NCBI RefSeq assembly: GCF_000564855.1
Contig: NZ_AYXG01000241.1
Span: 1 to 64,000 of the forward strand
Direction: 5' to 3'
Source of the DNA: Actinokineospora spheciospongiae
GTDB lineage: Bacteria > Actinomycetota > Actinomycetes > Mycobacteriales > Pseudonocardiaceae
Length of the DNA stretch: 64,000 nucleotides
Shown here piece by piece: positions 17,529 to 30,606 of this stretch. The notes under the pieces are model-generated. The model saw nothing but the letters and a program-made list of their open reading frames with translations, did not search any database and was not told the DNA's origin. Within the stretch, counting starts at the first letter, position 1; each line of letters begins with the position of its first letter. Made by a program: the position numbers and the translations under genes.

Positions 17529-18449
17529 CTACTCGCGTTCGGCGAGGGTGACCTCAAGCCCTCCGGCCAGGTCGGCGGACACGTTGTAGACGAACGCGCC
17601 GACCGTCGCCAGGGCGCTGAACAGCACGATGTTGATGGCGCCGATGATCGCGGCGATGCCGAAGACGCGCCCGGCGCTGATCAGCGGGTCGCCGCTGGAG
17701 CCCTCGGAGGCGTTGAGGAGTTCACTGGAGATGCCGTTGACCTTGTCCCAGACGCCCATGCCGTCGAGGACGGCGTAGAGGACGCCGACGGCGACGAGCC
17801 AGACGAAGAACAGGGAGACGCCCAGGACCAGGGAGAGCTTGAGCACCGACCACGGGTCGAAGCGCTTGACCTGGAGGTTGGCCCGGCGGGGGCCGCGGCC
17901 GGGCCTGCGCAGGGCGCTGGGGGGTGTGCTGGAGGCGCCCGTGGCGGTGGGGGTGCCGCCGATGCCCGGGGGGGCCGCGGAGCGGTCGTCGTCGGTGCTG
18001 GTGCCGAAGAGCCTGCCCGCCGCGGTGCCGGTGACGACGGGGCGCGGGACGTTGATCGTGGGTTCGGAGTCGGCGCTATAGGGATCGGCACTGTAGGGAT
18101 CGGCGCCGTGGGGATCGGTGCCGTAAGAGCCGGGGGCGTGGGCGGCTGGGGTGTGGGAGGCGGGGGTGTGGCCGTTGCCGACCGGGGGCAGGGCCTGGGT
18201 GGCGTCGCCCCCGGCTTCGGCTTGGGCGTCGGCGGTGACCCTGGCCCACGGCGGCGGGGTGTGGTTGTCGCCGCCGGGTTCGCCCGCGGGTTTCGGTGTC
18301 TGCACGGTGGTGTCCGCGTCCGCGGGCTGGGGGTCACCCGCCGGGGCGGCCGCGGCGGGCGCGGTGGCGCCCGCCGCGGTGCCGTCGGTGATGATCGACG
18401 TCCGCTCCGATTCGGCTGCGGTGGTGTCCGGCTTCTCGGCTGGTGTCAC
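17529..18449 (-). CDS. DUF3566 membrane protein (Rv0007-like)
   Basis: 306 residues. The first two thirds are disordered: Ala/Pro/Thr-rich, with a short repeat of DPYSADPYSAD type. The C-terminal domain is DUF3566: a basic ANLQVKRFDPWSVLKLS segment, then two transmembrane helices (about 206-231 and 263-290) around an extracellular loop. The gene follows gyrA in the same direction with 33 bases between, as in M. tuberculosis, so it is probably in the gyrBA transcript. Function is unknown; membership in the DUF3566 family and the location beside gyrase are the main facts. A codon-level repeat at about 18069-18120 reflects the DPYSAD units. Confidence 0.92.
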   Translation of the reverse strand: MTPAEKPDTTAAESERTSIITDGTAAGATAPAAAAPAGDPQPADADTTVQTPKPAGEPGGDNHTPPPWARVTADAQAEAGGDATQALPPVGNGHTPASHTPAAHAPGSYGTDPHGADPYSADPYSADSEPTINVPRPVVTGTAAGRLFGTSTDDDRSAAPPGIGGTPTATGASSTPPSALRRPGRGPRRANLQVKRFDPWSVLKLSLVLGVSLFFVWLVAVGVLYAVLDGMGVWDKVNGISSELLNASEGSSGDPLISAGRVFGIAAIIGAINIVLFSALATVGAFVYNVSADLAGGLEVTLAERE

Positions 18450-18482
18450 GAGCGGGTTCCCTACTGCCTTCGTCTGCGGGTC

Positions 18483-22013
<3,531 letters not shown>

Positions 22014-22074
22014 GACCGGGTTTTCCCTTCGGGATTTCGGCTAGGGCGGTGCGGGGTTCTCGGCTGCCGGGTGC

Positions 22075-24171
<2,097 letters not shown>

Positions 24172-24259
24172 TCAAGGACACCCCTGGTTTGCTCACAGAG
24201 CGATCGGACGGAACGGGCACGTGTCCGGCCGTCGGCAGGGCAGGTTCGAGGCGCGAGGT

Positions 24260-25036
24260 TCAGCCGTAGGTGTCCCGGGGTCCGCGTCCGGAGACGTGCC
24301 GGGTGCCGAACCGCCAACTCGGCGCCGAAGGGCCCTGCACCTTGAGCCTGCGCACGACGTCCGGACCGACCCCGGCGGCGATCTTGACCAGCAACTGGCG
24401 CTGCAACAGCCGCAACTGGGTGGCCCAGGCGGTCGACTCGGCCTGCACGGTCAGCTCGCCGTCCCGGAGCGCGATCGGCTTGGCGTGCTCGGCGACCTCG
24501 GAACCGACCAGTTGCGTCCACCGGCCGAAGACCTGCCCACCGGCAAGATTCTCGTGCCAGTTCCGCTCGGCCGCGACCCGGGACGCGAGCCTGCCCAGCG
24601 GCTGCGGGTCGCGGTCGTCGGACCCCGCACCGGACCACCGGCGCCGGGCTCGCGAGCCCCCGCCCGCTGTTCCACGTGGAACAGTCCGCCGCTTGGGCTT
24701 GGCCCGGGCGACCTGCCGCGCGGCCTCCAGGGCGGCTCTGGCAAGATCTGGTCCCCTGAGCACGGCGCCGCCCTCCGCGGCCTCGGAGCCACCACTCTCC
24801 GCAGTCGGATTCCCGTCGCCCACGGGCGCGCCTGTGGATGGATTGCCGAGTTTTCCACCGGGGGCTGTGGATTGATCTGCGCCCAGCGGTCGGTCTGATA
24901 CTCCAGATGGTGGGCGGCGGACCGAGTTGTCCACACTATCCACAGGTTTATCCCCAGATGTGTGTCGGGGGACGTCACGGTCCGTCACCGGCTGTGACGG
25001 GGTCAGCGCACCCCCGAAGAGGTCGTCCTCAGTCAC
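24260..25036 (-). CDS. dciA: DciA, DUF721 replicative-helicase loader/operator
   Basis: 258 residues from GTG 25036, overlapping the recF stop by eight bases. The first roughly 100 residues are disordered and low in conservation. The C-terminal DUF721 domain starts near residue 150 and shows [30 protein letters not shown], then [19 protein letters not shown] and a terminal [16 protein letters not shown]. DciA is the ancestral partner that helps place DnaB on DNA in bacteria lacking DnaC/DnaI. Its disordered 5' coding part contains a perfect parS palindrome (24669-24682) and three DnaA boxes (24927-24956), so the DNA itself seems to carry replication and segregation sites in addition to coding. 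Confidence 0.93.
   Translation of the reverse strand: MTEDDLFGGALTPSQPVTDRDVPRHTSGDKPVDSVDNSVRRPPSGVSDRPLGADQSTAPGGKLGNPSTGAPVGDGNPTAESGGSEAAEGGAVLRGPDLARAALEAARQVARAKPKRRTVPRGTAGGGSRARRRWSGAGSDDRDPQPLGRLASRVAAERNWHENLAGGQVFGRWTQLVGSEVAEHAKPIALRDGELTVQAESTAWATQLRLLQRQLLVKIAAGVGPDVVRRLKVQGPSAPSWRFGTRHVSGRGPRDTYG
24669..24682. promoter_or_regulatory. parS site inside dciA
   Basis: GTTCCACGTGGAAC, a perfect 14-bp palindrome extended to 18 bp by flanking CT/AG (24667-24684). It is in the disordered coding part of dciA, about 4 kb from oriC, and matches the sites at 15417, 35442 and 36192 at 12 or more positions. Confidence 0.85.
24927..24956 (+). promoter_or_regulatory. Three tandem DnaA boxes inside the dciA coding region
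   Basis: TTGTCCACA (24927-24935, perfect), CTATCCACA (24936-24944, one mismatch) and TTATCCCCA (24948-24956, one mismatch) lie head to tail in the same orientation. They encode part of the PVDSVDN segment near the DciA N-terminus. The spacing resembles an origin or regulatory array. Confidence 0.7.
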
Positions 25037-26186
25037 GCTCCACCACCCCGTCCGCCACCGTGTACCGCGCCCCGGTCAGCTCACCGGGCACGTCCTCCGC
25101 CACCGCGGCGGTCACCAGGACCTGCTCGGCCGCCACGGCCACCTCGGCGAGCCGCTGCCGCCTGCGCCGGTCCAGCTCGGCGAACACGTCGTCGAGCACC
25201 AGCACCGGTTCGCTGCCGTCGGCGCGCAGCAGCTCGTAGGACGCCAACCGCAGCGCCAGCGCGAACGACCACGACTCGCCGTGGCTGGCGTAGCCCTTCG
25301 CGGGCGCCTCCCCCAGCACCAGGTCCAGCTCGTCGCGGTGCGGCCCCACCAGGCTCACCCCGCGCTCCAGCTCGTTGTCCCGCCGCCGCACCATCTCCGC
25401 CAGCAGGATCTCGGCGACCACCTCGGGGTCCGCGCGCTCCCCGTCGGGCTTGCCGTACCCGGCGGGCAGCGCGTCCTCGATCTTCGAGCGGTAGCCGATC
25501 TGCGCCGGGCGCGACTCCGGGGCCACCCCCGCGTACGCGGCCGCCACCCTCGGCCCCAGGTCCGCCACCAGGTCCAGCCGGGCCGAGAGCAGCGCGGCCC
25601 CGTGCGCGGCCAGGTGCCCGCTCCACACGTCCAGGGTGACCAGCGCGTCCGGGTCGCTGCGCCGGGCCCGCCGGTTCGCGGCGGCGCTCTTGAGCAGCGC
25701 GTTGCGCTGGCGCAGCACCCGGTCGTAGTCCGAGCGCACCCCCGCGTACCGGGGCGCCCGCAGCACCAGCAGGTCGTCCAGGAACCGGCGGCGCTCCCCG
25801 GGGTCACCCCGGACGAGCGCCAGGTCCTCCGGCGCGAACAGCACCGTGCGCAGGATTCCCAGCACGTCGCGCGGGCGCGGGACCGGGCCGCGGTTGACCC
25901 TGGCCCGGTTCGCCTTGCCCGGGGTGATCTCCAGCTCGACGGTCAGCTCCCGGCCGTCGTTGACCACCGCGGTCCGGATGATCGCCCGGGACGCGCCGAG
26001 GCGGACCAGCGGCGCGTCCGAGGCGACCCGGTGCGAGCCGAGCGTGGCGACGTACCCGATCGCCTCCACCAGGTTCGTCTTGCCCTGCCCGTTGCGCCCG
26101 ACCAGCACCGACGGCCCCGGCTCCAGCTCCAGGTCGGCCTGCTCCCAGGAGCGGAAGTCGGCGACCTGCAAGTGCCGGACGTGCAC
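25029..26186 (-). CDS. recF: RecF, DNA replication and repair ATPase
   Basis: 385 residues from GTG 26186, so that the product begins [21 protein letters not shown], the RecF N-terminus. Walker A is GRNGQGKT (30-37), the ABC-type signature region lies near [19 protein letters not shown], and Walker B is [12 protein letters not shown]. RecF is an SMC-like ATPase that, with RecO and RecR, loads RecA at gaps and helps restart forks. The start overlaps the gnd stop by one base and the stop overlaps dciA, so gnd-recF-dciA are likely cotranscribed. Confidence 0.96.
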   Translation of the reverse strand: MHVRHLQVADFRSWEQADLELEPGPSVLVGRNGQGKTNLVEAIGYVATLGSHRVASDAPLVRLGASRAIIRTAVVNDGRELTVELEITPGKANRARVNRGPVPRPRDVLGILRTVLFAPEDLALVRGDPGERRRFLDDLLVLRAPRYAGVRSDYDRVLRQRNALLKSAAANRRARRSDPDALVTLDVWSGHLAAHGAALLSARLDLVADLGPRVAAAYAGVAPESRPAQIGYRSKIEDALPAGYGKPDGERADPEVVAEILLAEMVRRRDNELERGVSLVGPHRDELDLVLGEAPAKGYASHGESWSFALALRLASYELLRADGSEPVLVLDDVFAELDRRRRQRLAEVAVAAEQVLVTAAVAEDVPGELTGARYTVADGVVERD

Positions 26187-27097
26187 TACTTGGTTTCGCC
26201 GGACCCGGAGGTCGGACCCGCCTTGTGCACCGCGTGCCCGCCGAACTGGTTGCGCAGCGCCGACACGGCCTTCATCGCGGGCGAGTCGGCCTGCCGCGAG
26301 GCGAACCGGGCGAACAGCGCCGCGGAGATGACCGGCGCGGGCACCGAGTGGTTGATCGCCTCCTCGACGGTCCACCTGCCCTCGCCGGAGTCCTCGACGT
26401 ACCCGGACAGCTCCGCCAGGCCCGGGTCCTCGTCGAGCGCCTTGACCAGCAGGTCGAGCAGCCACGACCGGACCACGGTGCCGCGGGTCCACGCCTTGAG
26501 CACGGCCGGGACGTCGGTGACCTCGCCCGCGGCGTCGAGCAGTTCGTAGCCCTCGGCGTAGGCCTGCATCAGGCCGTACTCGATGCCGTTGTGCACCATC
26601 TTCGCGTAGTGCCCGGCGCCGACCTTGCCCGCGTGCGCGAAGCCCTCGTCGCGCGGACCCTCCGGGCGCAGCGCGTCGAAGATCGGCATCGCCCGCTCGA
26701 CCAGCTCGGCGTCACCGCCGACCATCAGGCCGTAGCCGTTCTCCCTGCCCCACACCCCGCCGGACACACCGCAGTCGAGGTAGCCGACGCCCTTGGTGGC
26801 CAGCAGGTCGGCGTTGCCCCGGTCGTCGGTGTAGCGGGAGTTGCCGCCGTCGATGACCAGGTCACCCTCGCTGAGCACGTCGCCGAGGTCGGCGACGGTC
26901 GCCCTGGTCGGCTCACCCGAGGGCACCATGACCCACACGACCCGCGGCGCCTCGAGCTTGCCGACCAGGTCGGCCAGCGACTCCGAGTCGCTCACGTCGG
27001 GGTTGCGGTCGTAGCCGACCACGTCGTGGCCCGCCGCGCGCAACCGCTCGCGCATGTTGAAGCCCATCTTGCCCAGGCCGACGAGTCCGAGCTGCAC
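26186..27097 (-). CDS. gnd: 6-phosphogluconate dehydrogenase, decarboxylating, short (GndA/YqeC) type
   Basis: 303 residues. The N-terminal Rossmann motif is [12 protein letters not shown], followed by [20 protein letters not shown], the [21 protein letters not shown] substrate loop and the catalytic [19 protein letters not shown]. Length of about 300 rather than 470 marks the short class, many of which prefer NAD. It oxidises 6-phosphogluconate to ribulose 5-phosphate with loss of CO2. The gene between dnaN and recF is the conserved actinobacterial arrangement. Confidence 0.95.
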   Translation of the reverse strand: MQLGLVGLGKMGFNMRERLRAAGHDVVGYDRNPDVSDSESLADLVGKLEAPRVVWVMVPSGEPTRATVADLGDVLSEGDLVIDGGNSRYTDDRGNADLLATKGVGYLDCGVSGGVWGRENGYGLMVGGDAELVERAMPIFDALRPEGPRDEGFAHAGKVGAGHYAKMVHNGIEYGLMQAYAEGYELLDAAGEVTDVPAVLKAWTRGTVVRSWLLDLLVKALDEDPGLAELSGYVEDSGEGRWTVEEAINHSVPAPVISAALFARFASRQADSPAMKAVSALRNQFGGHAVHKAGPTSGSGETK

Positions 27098-27131
27098 GAT
27101 GAAGTTCCTCTCCGTCAGGGGGTGCCGGGGA

Positions 27132-28265
27132 TCAGCCCGGCAAGCGCACCGGCATCAACAGGTAGAGATAGCCGGGGGTGACCTCGCCGTCGGCGTTGAC
27201 GGGCTTGATCAGCGCGGGTCGGTTCGGAGTGGTGAACGACAGCTCGGCGCGGTCGGCGTGCAGTGCGGCCAACCCGTCCTGGAGGTAGCCGGGGTTGAAC
27301 GCGATCATCACCGGCTCGCCGGTGAACTCCACCGGCAGTTCCTCCTCGGCGCTCCCCTCGTCGTCGCCACCCGCGGACAACCGGAGCACGCCGTCGGCGA
27401 ACTCCAGCCGCACCTGGGTACCACGGTCGGCCACCAGCGACACGCGCTTGATCGCCTCGACCAGCGGCGCGACCCCGATGATCGCGCTGGAGGTCTGCTC
27501 CGACGGCAGTAGCTGCCGGTAGCGCGGGAACTCCGCGTCGAGCAGGCGGCTGGTGGTGCGGCGGCCGGAGCCGGACAGGCCGAGCAGGCCGTCGGTCGGC
27601 GACAGCGCCAACTCCACCGAGCGCCCGGCGCTGCCCAGCGCCTTGGCCGCGTCGGCGAGCGTGCGGGCGGGCACCAGCACCGCGGCGTCCTCGACGTCAC
27701 CGGAGGGCTTCCACTCGAACTCGCGCATGGCCAGCCGGAACCGGTCGGTGGCGACCAGGGTCAGCTTCTCCCCGGTCATCTCCACCCGGACCCCGGTCAG
27801 CATCGGCAGCGTGTCGTCCTTGCCCGCCGCCACCGCGACCTGGCTGACGGCCTGGCCGAAGACCTCACCGGCCAGCTCCCCGGCGTGCTGCGGCATCGCG
27901 GGTAGCTGCGGGTAGTCCTCGACCGGCATGGTCGGCAGGCTGAACTTGGCGCTGCCGCACGCGATCGCCACCCGGGAACCGTCGACGGAGATCTCCACCG
28001 GCTGCGCGGGCAGCGACTTGGTGATGTCGGCGAGCAGCCTGCCGGAAACCAGGGTCCGACCGCCGTCGGCGACCGTGGCAGGCACGCCGACCGTCGCCGA
28101 GACCTCGTAGTCGAACCCGGAGACGGTGAGCCCCTCGGAGCCGTCGGTGGCACCGGCGTCCAGCAGCACCCCACCCAGCACCGGAACCGGAGGCCGGGAG
28201 GGGAGGCTGCGGGCGACCCAGGCGACGGCGTCGGCGAGGCCGTCGCGCTCGACGCGGATCTTCAT
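27132..28265 (-). CDS. dnaN: DNA polymerase III sliding clamp (beta subunit)
   Basis: 377 residues from ATG 28265, with AAGGA five bases upstream. The three clamp domains are represented by [21 protein letters not shown] at the N-terminus, the central [14 protein letters not shown] and the C-terminal [21 protein letters not shown], the usual MPVRL ending. The clamp encircles DNA and tethers the replicative polymerase. It is transcribed away from oriC. A TACGGT element (28352-28357, minus strand) is a possible -10 in its leader. Confidence 0.97.
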   Translation of the reverse strand: MKIRVERDGLADAVAWVARSLPSRPPVPVLGGVLLDAGATDGSEGLTVSGFDYEVSATVGVPATVADGGRTLVSGRLLADITKSLPAQPVEISVDGSRVAIACGSAKFSLPTMPVEDYPQLPAMPQHAGELAGEVFGQAVSQVAVAAGKDDTLPMLTGVRVEMTGEKLTLVATDRFRLAMREFEWKPSGDVEDAAVLVPARTLADAAKALGSAGRSVELALSPTDGLLGLSGSGRRTTSRLLDAEFPRYRQLLPSEQTSSAIIGVAPLVEAIKRVSLVADRGTQVRLEFADGVLRLSAGGDDEGSAEEELPVEFTGEPVMIAFNPGYLQDGLAALHADRAELSFTTPNRPALIKPVNADGEVTPGYLYLLMPVRLPG

Positions 28266-28418
28266 GGGAGTCCTTTCCAGGCCCGACGACCCGCACCGCG
28301 CACCGTGTCGTGCGAGCCGGGTCCGTCGAGCTGTCCACGCTGTAGGGCCCAACCGTAGAGCGTGGCCCGCCCCGCCGTCATCCCGGGCGGTCGGTGCCCG
28401 CACCGCTCCGAGGGCCGC

Positions 28419-28720
28419 TTGTCCCCAGATCCACAGCTCCCCTATTTCTTTTCTTTTCTTCTTCTGGAGAAGAGAAAAAGACAGCAGTACCAGTAGGTCC
28501 TGTGGATTGTGTGGACAACCCCTGTATCAGCAGGTCGGACCACCACCAACCCTGTGGAGAACCCGTGTGTGGAACCCGTGGACAACTCGGGCCCCCCGTG
28601 GATGAGTTATCCACAGGCCAGATCCATCCACAGGCAAGCCGAGTTGTCCACAAAACTGTCCCCAGATGTGTGCCAAGTTGCCAACAGGTTGCGCGTCGGC
28701 CACCCACAGGCTTGTCCACA
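28419..28720. other. oriC: oriC, chromosomal replication origin
   Basis: The dnaN-proximal part of the dnaA-dnaN gap contains four perfect DnaA boxes: TGTGGACAA (28510-28518), TTATCCACA (28607-28615), TTGTCCACA (28644-28652) and TTGTCCACA (28712-28720). One-mismatch boxes include 28419-28427, 28553-28561 and 28577-28585, with weaker ones between. The first cluster points to the minus strand and the second to the plus strand, which is a typical split layout. An A/T-rich pyrimidine/purine segment at 28441-28482 is the likely unwinding element. Location between dnaA and dnaN and the box density leave little doubt. Confidence 0.93.
28441..28482. other. Candidate DNA unwinding element of oriC
   Basis: A roughly 42-bp segment much lower in GC than its surroundings: TTTCTTTTCTTTTCTT on the left and AGAAGAGAAAAAG on the right form an imperfect inverted repeat around GG. 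It flanks the first DnaA boxes, as an unwinding element should. Assignment is by composition and position. Confidence 0.6.
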
Positions 28721-28773
28721 GGCAAAGTCCCCCATACCGGTGACGCAGACCACCCAAAACCAGCCCTGGTGCT

Positions 28774-28818
28774 GGGTTTTTGTGGGTGTGGAGCGGTCTC
28801 CCCAACCGGGAAAAACCC
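28774..28818. repeat. Origin-gap hairpin element, copy 1
   Basis: T-tract 28777-28781 and A-tract 28811-28815 form the base of an inverted repeat whose interior holds GTGGAG and CTCCCC, which pair with each other. It is the copy nearest to oriC. The shared plan is T-tract, GTGGAGG-like motif, pairing C-rich motif, A-tract. Confidence 0.7.
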
Positions 28819-28902
28819 GCGCGCCAGCCTGCTTCGAGGGATCGAGAGGCCCACCGGGCCCGAGGTCGGGAGTCCACACCGACCGATCGCGCCGAAGCGC
28901 AG

Positions 28903-28946
28903 ACTTTTCTGCCGCTGTGCACCGGCCTCCACGGCGGCAATAAAAC
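28903..28946. repeat. Origin-gap hairpin element, copy 2 (inverted)
   Basis: Read on the minus strand it gives TTTTATTG, five bases, GTGGAGGCC, then CACAGCGGCAGAAAA. The arms TTGCCGC and GCGGCAG pair. The core GGAGGCC-N-GTGCACAGCGGCA is shared almost exactly with copy 3 on the opposite strand. Confidence 0.7.
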
Positions 28947-29050
28947 CCCCGCACACGCGACCCAACCGTGACCCAGGCAGCGGCCATCCGCCCACCGCGC
29001 GCTGCCTGGCCCGCCCAGGCGACCCGGCCTGGCTCAGCCCGCCCCGCCCC

Positions 29051-29099
29051 GGCCCGGTTCGGCCCGGTTCGGCCCGGCCGAGCTCAGCTCGGCCGGGCC
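29051..29099. repeat. GGCCCGGTTC direct repeat leading into a 29-bp palindrome
   Basis: GGCCCGGTTC is repeated in tandem (29051-29070) and runs into an inverted repeat with 14-base arms at 29071-29084 and 29086-29099 around one central base. Degenerate GGCCC-type sequence continues to about 29165. No gene is supported here. Confidence 0.8.
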
Positions 29100-29330
29100 T
29101 GGCCCGGCTCAACTTGGCCCGTCGGCTCGGCCCGATTCGGCCAAGTCCAGCCAGGTCGAGCTGGACCTGCGACGAGTCCGCCCGACACCTGGCAGGCAGG
29201 CCAGGTGCCGGACCTCGAGTGTGTGACTCGGCGCCGGTTCAGTGCAGAGTTCGGTTGTCCGGCCCGGGTGCCCGGCGCTTGGCCGGGCTGGGTGCCTGAC
29301 CCCTCGGCACCCGACGGCCACGCAGCGGCC

Positions 29331-29378
29331 GCGACCTTTTTTGGTTCCGGGGAGGCCTGCGCACAGCGGCAATAAGGA
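29331..29378. repeat. Origin-gap hairpin element, copy 3
   Basis: GCGACCTTTTTTGG at the left, GGGGAGGCC in the core and CACAGCGGCAATAAGG at the right. CCTT pairs with AAGG at the base. It shares GCGAC-T6 with copies 4 and 5 and the right arm with copy 2. Confidence 0.7.
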
Positions 29379-29593
29379 CGTGCGGACGGCAGGCGCCCCG
29401 CAGAACCGCCGTGCTAGGAGGCCGCAGGCCGGCGTTGCGGGTTGGTGCTGCGAGACCGAGCGCGGCTCACCGCACGCGGACGATCACCGGGCGAAGTCTG
29501 CCGGCCCCCGCGGCCGCCCCCGATCGCGGCCGGCATTCTGCGTCGCCGGGAACCGAACGCCCGCACGAGCCCACGACCGCGACCCAAGCGGCC

Positions 29594-29645
29594 GCGACTT
29601 TTTTCGGGTGGTGGAGGCCCGTCCCCAACAGCAAAAAGATCGCGC
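29594..29645. repeat. Origin-gap hairpin element, copy 4
   Basis: GCGACTTTTTTC on the left pairs with GCAAAAAGATCGC on the right (ten base pairs, one bulged A). The interior is GTGGAGGCCCGTCCCC. Almost identical in both arms to copy 5, 212 bp away. Confidence 0.8.
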
Positions 29646-29686
29646 GCCCAGCGGTGGTCGCAGTGGCGGGCACAACGGTGGGATGC

Positions 29687-29719
29687 GCAGCCGAACGCGG
29701 CTGACCGCAGCCGAACGCG
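29687..29719 (+). repeat. Direct repeat of GCAGCCGAACGCG
   Basis: Two perfect 13-base copies (29687-29699 and 29707-29719) are spaced exactly 20 bp apart, between hairpin copies 4 and 5. No function can be assigned. Confidence 0.75.
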
Positions 29720-29805
29720 ACCGATCGGTGACGCACTGGAGTCTGCTGGCCGCGATGCCCACGCCAACCCGACCCCAGTGGTGCTGAGCAAGTACAGCTC
29801 AAGCG

Positions 29806-29860
29806 GTCGCGACTTTTTTCAATCGGTGGAGGCCCCTCCCCCGGAGCAAAAAGATCGCGC
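29806..29860. repeat. Origin-gap hairpin element, copy 5
   Basis: GTCGCGACTTTTTTC on the left and GCAAAAAGATCGCGCC on the right form the outer helix; GGAG and CTCC in GTGGAGGCCCCTCCCC can form an inner one. This is the best-formed copy of the seven. Confidence 0.8.
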
Positions 29861-29940
29861 CAACACCGGAGTTGTCGGAGTGCGAGGGACGGCTCCGCTC
29901 TCAACCGCCGCTCTCCGCCCTGGCCCGGCCCGGCCCGGCC

Positions 29941-30045
29941 CGGCCCGGCTGGGCCCGGCCCGGCTGGGCCCGGCCCGGCTGGGCCCGGCCCGGCTGGGCC
30001 TGGTTCGGCTGGGCCAGGTTCGGTCTGCCCTGGTTCGGTCTGGTC
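29941..30045 (+). repeat. 15-bp tandem repeat array, four perfect and three degenerate units
   Basis: CGGCCCGGCTGGGCC is repeated perfectly four times (29941-30000), then three diverged units keep the 15-bp period to about 30045, drifting toward TGGTTCGGTCTGGTC. It follows a run of GGCCC pentamers from about 29922. The array is noncoding: its open frames are simple Ala/Arg/Pro/Gly/Trp repeats. Confidence 0.85.
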
Positions 30046-30252
30046 TGGCCAGAGCGGCTTCGCTCAGTTCGGCTCGACTGATTTGGCCAGGTCAAGCGGG
30101 GTCTGGTTCGGCTGACCTTGGTCTTGCGCGGCGGTGCGGCGTGGCGGCCTGGTCCAACTCGGCCGGGTTGATCGGTTGTCGGGTGGGTGGTGGATGCGGG
30201 TGCCGTCGGCGGGGACCGGGGTTGCCGGGGGGTTGGCCGGGGCGGGGGTTCG

Positions 30253-30306
30253 CGGGTTTTTGCCTGCCTGGGGAGGCTGCTCCACGACCGCAATAAAAAG
30301 TGCGCC
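30253..30306. repeat. Origin-gap hairpin element, copy 6 (inverted)
   Basis: On the minus strand: CTTTTTATTG, five bases, GTGGAGCAGCC, then TCCCCAGGCAGGCAAAAACC. The T-tract-ATTG-N5-GTGGAG order matches copies 2 and 7. Confidence 0.7.
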
Positions 30307-30388
30307 GACTCGTGGGTGCTCGGGGGTGTGGGCGCCGCAGGGGTCAGGGAGAAGGGTGCCGGCTTCCGGTGCCGGCCGGGCGCAAGCG

Positions 30389-30440
30389 CGCATGACTTTT
30401 ATTGGTGTCGTGGAGGGTTGTCCACCGGTGCAATAAGAAG
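30389..30440. repeat. Origin-gap hairpin element, copy 7
   Basis: CTTTTATTG on the left pairs with CAATAAGAAG on the right (nine pairs, one bulge), and GTGGA pairs with TCCAC inside. It is the copy nearest to dnaA, about 170 bp beyond the dnaA stop. The remainder, 30441-30606, is G-rich and holds no gene that I can support. Confidence 0.8.
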
Positions 30441-30606
30441 ACCCCGCACCCGGGGTCGGGTGTGGGGTCGGCAGGGGGCGGGGCGCAGTGGTTCGCGGTG
30501 GGGCGGGTGGGTTTGCTGGGCGGGCGGGCCCGGGAAGACCGGCAGGTCAGGGCGGGCGGGCAAGGCAAGGCAGGTGGGTAGGGCGGGGTAGGCGGTGCGG
30601 GCTGGG

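Noticed and set aside
29872-30296. Ala/Arg/Pro/Gly/Trp repeat frames in the oriC-dnaA gap
   Set aside because: The 15-bp period gives the same pentapeptide in open frames; there is no start context and no family.
28774-30440. Hairpin elements read as intrinsic terminators or as a CRISPR array
   Set aside because: T-tracts precede and A-tracts follow the stem on both strands, so they would not terminate. Spacing is irregular (129-447 bp) and the units vary, so it is not a CRISPR.
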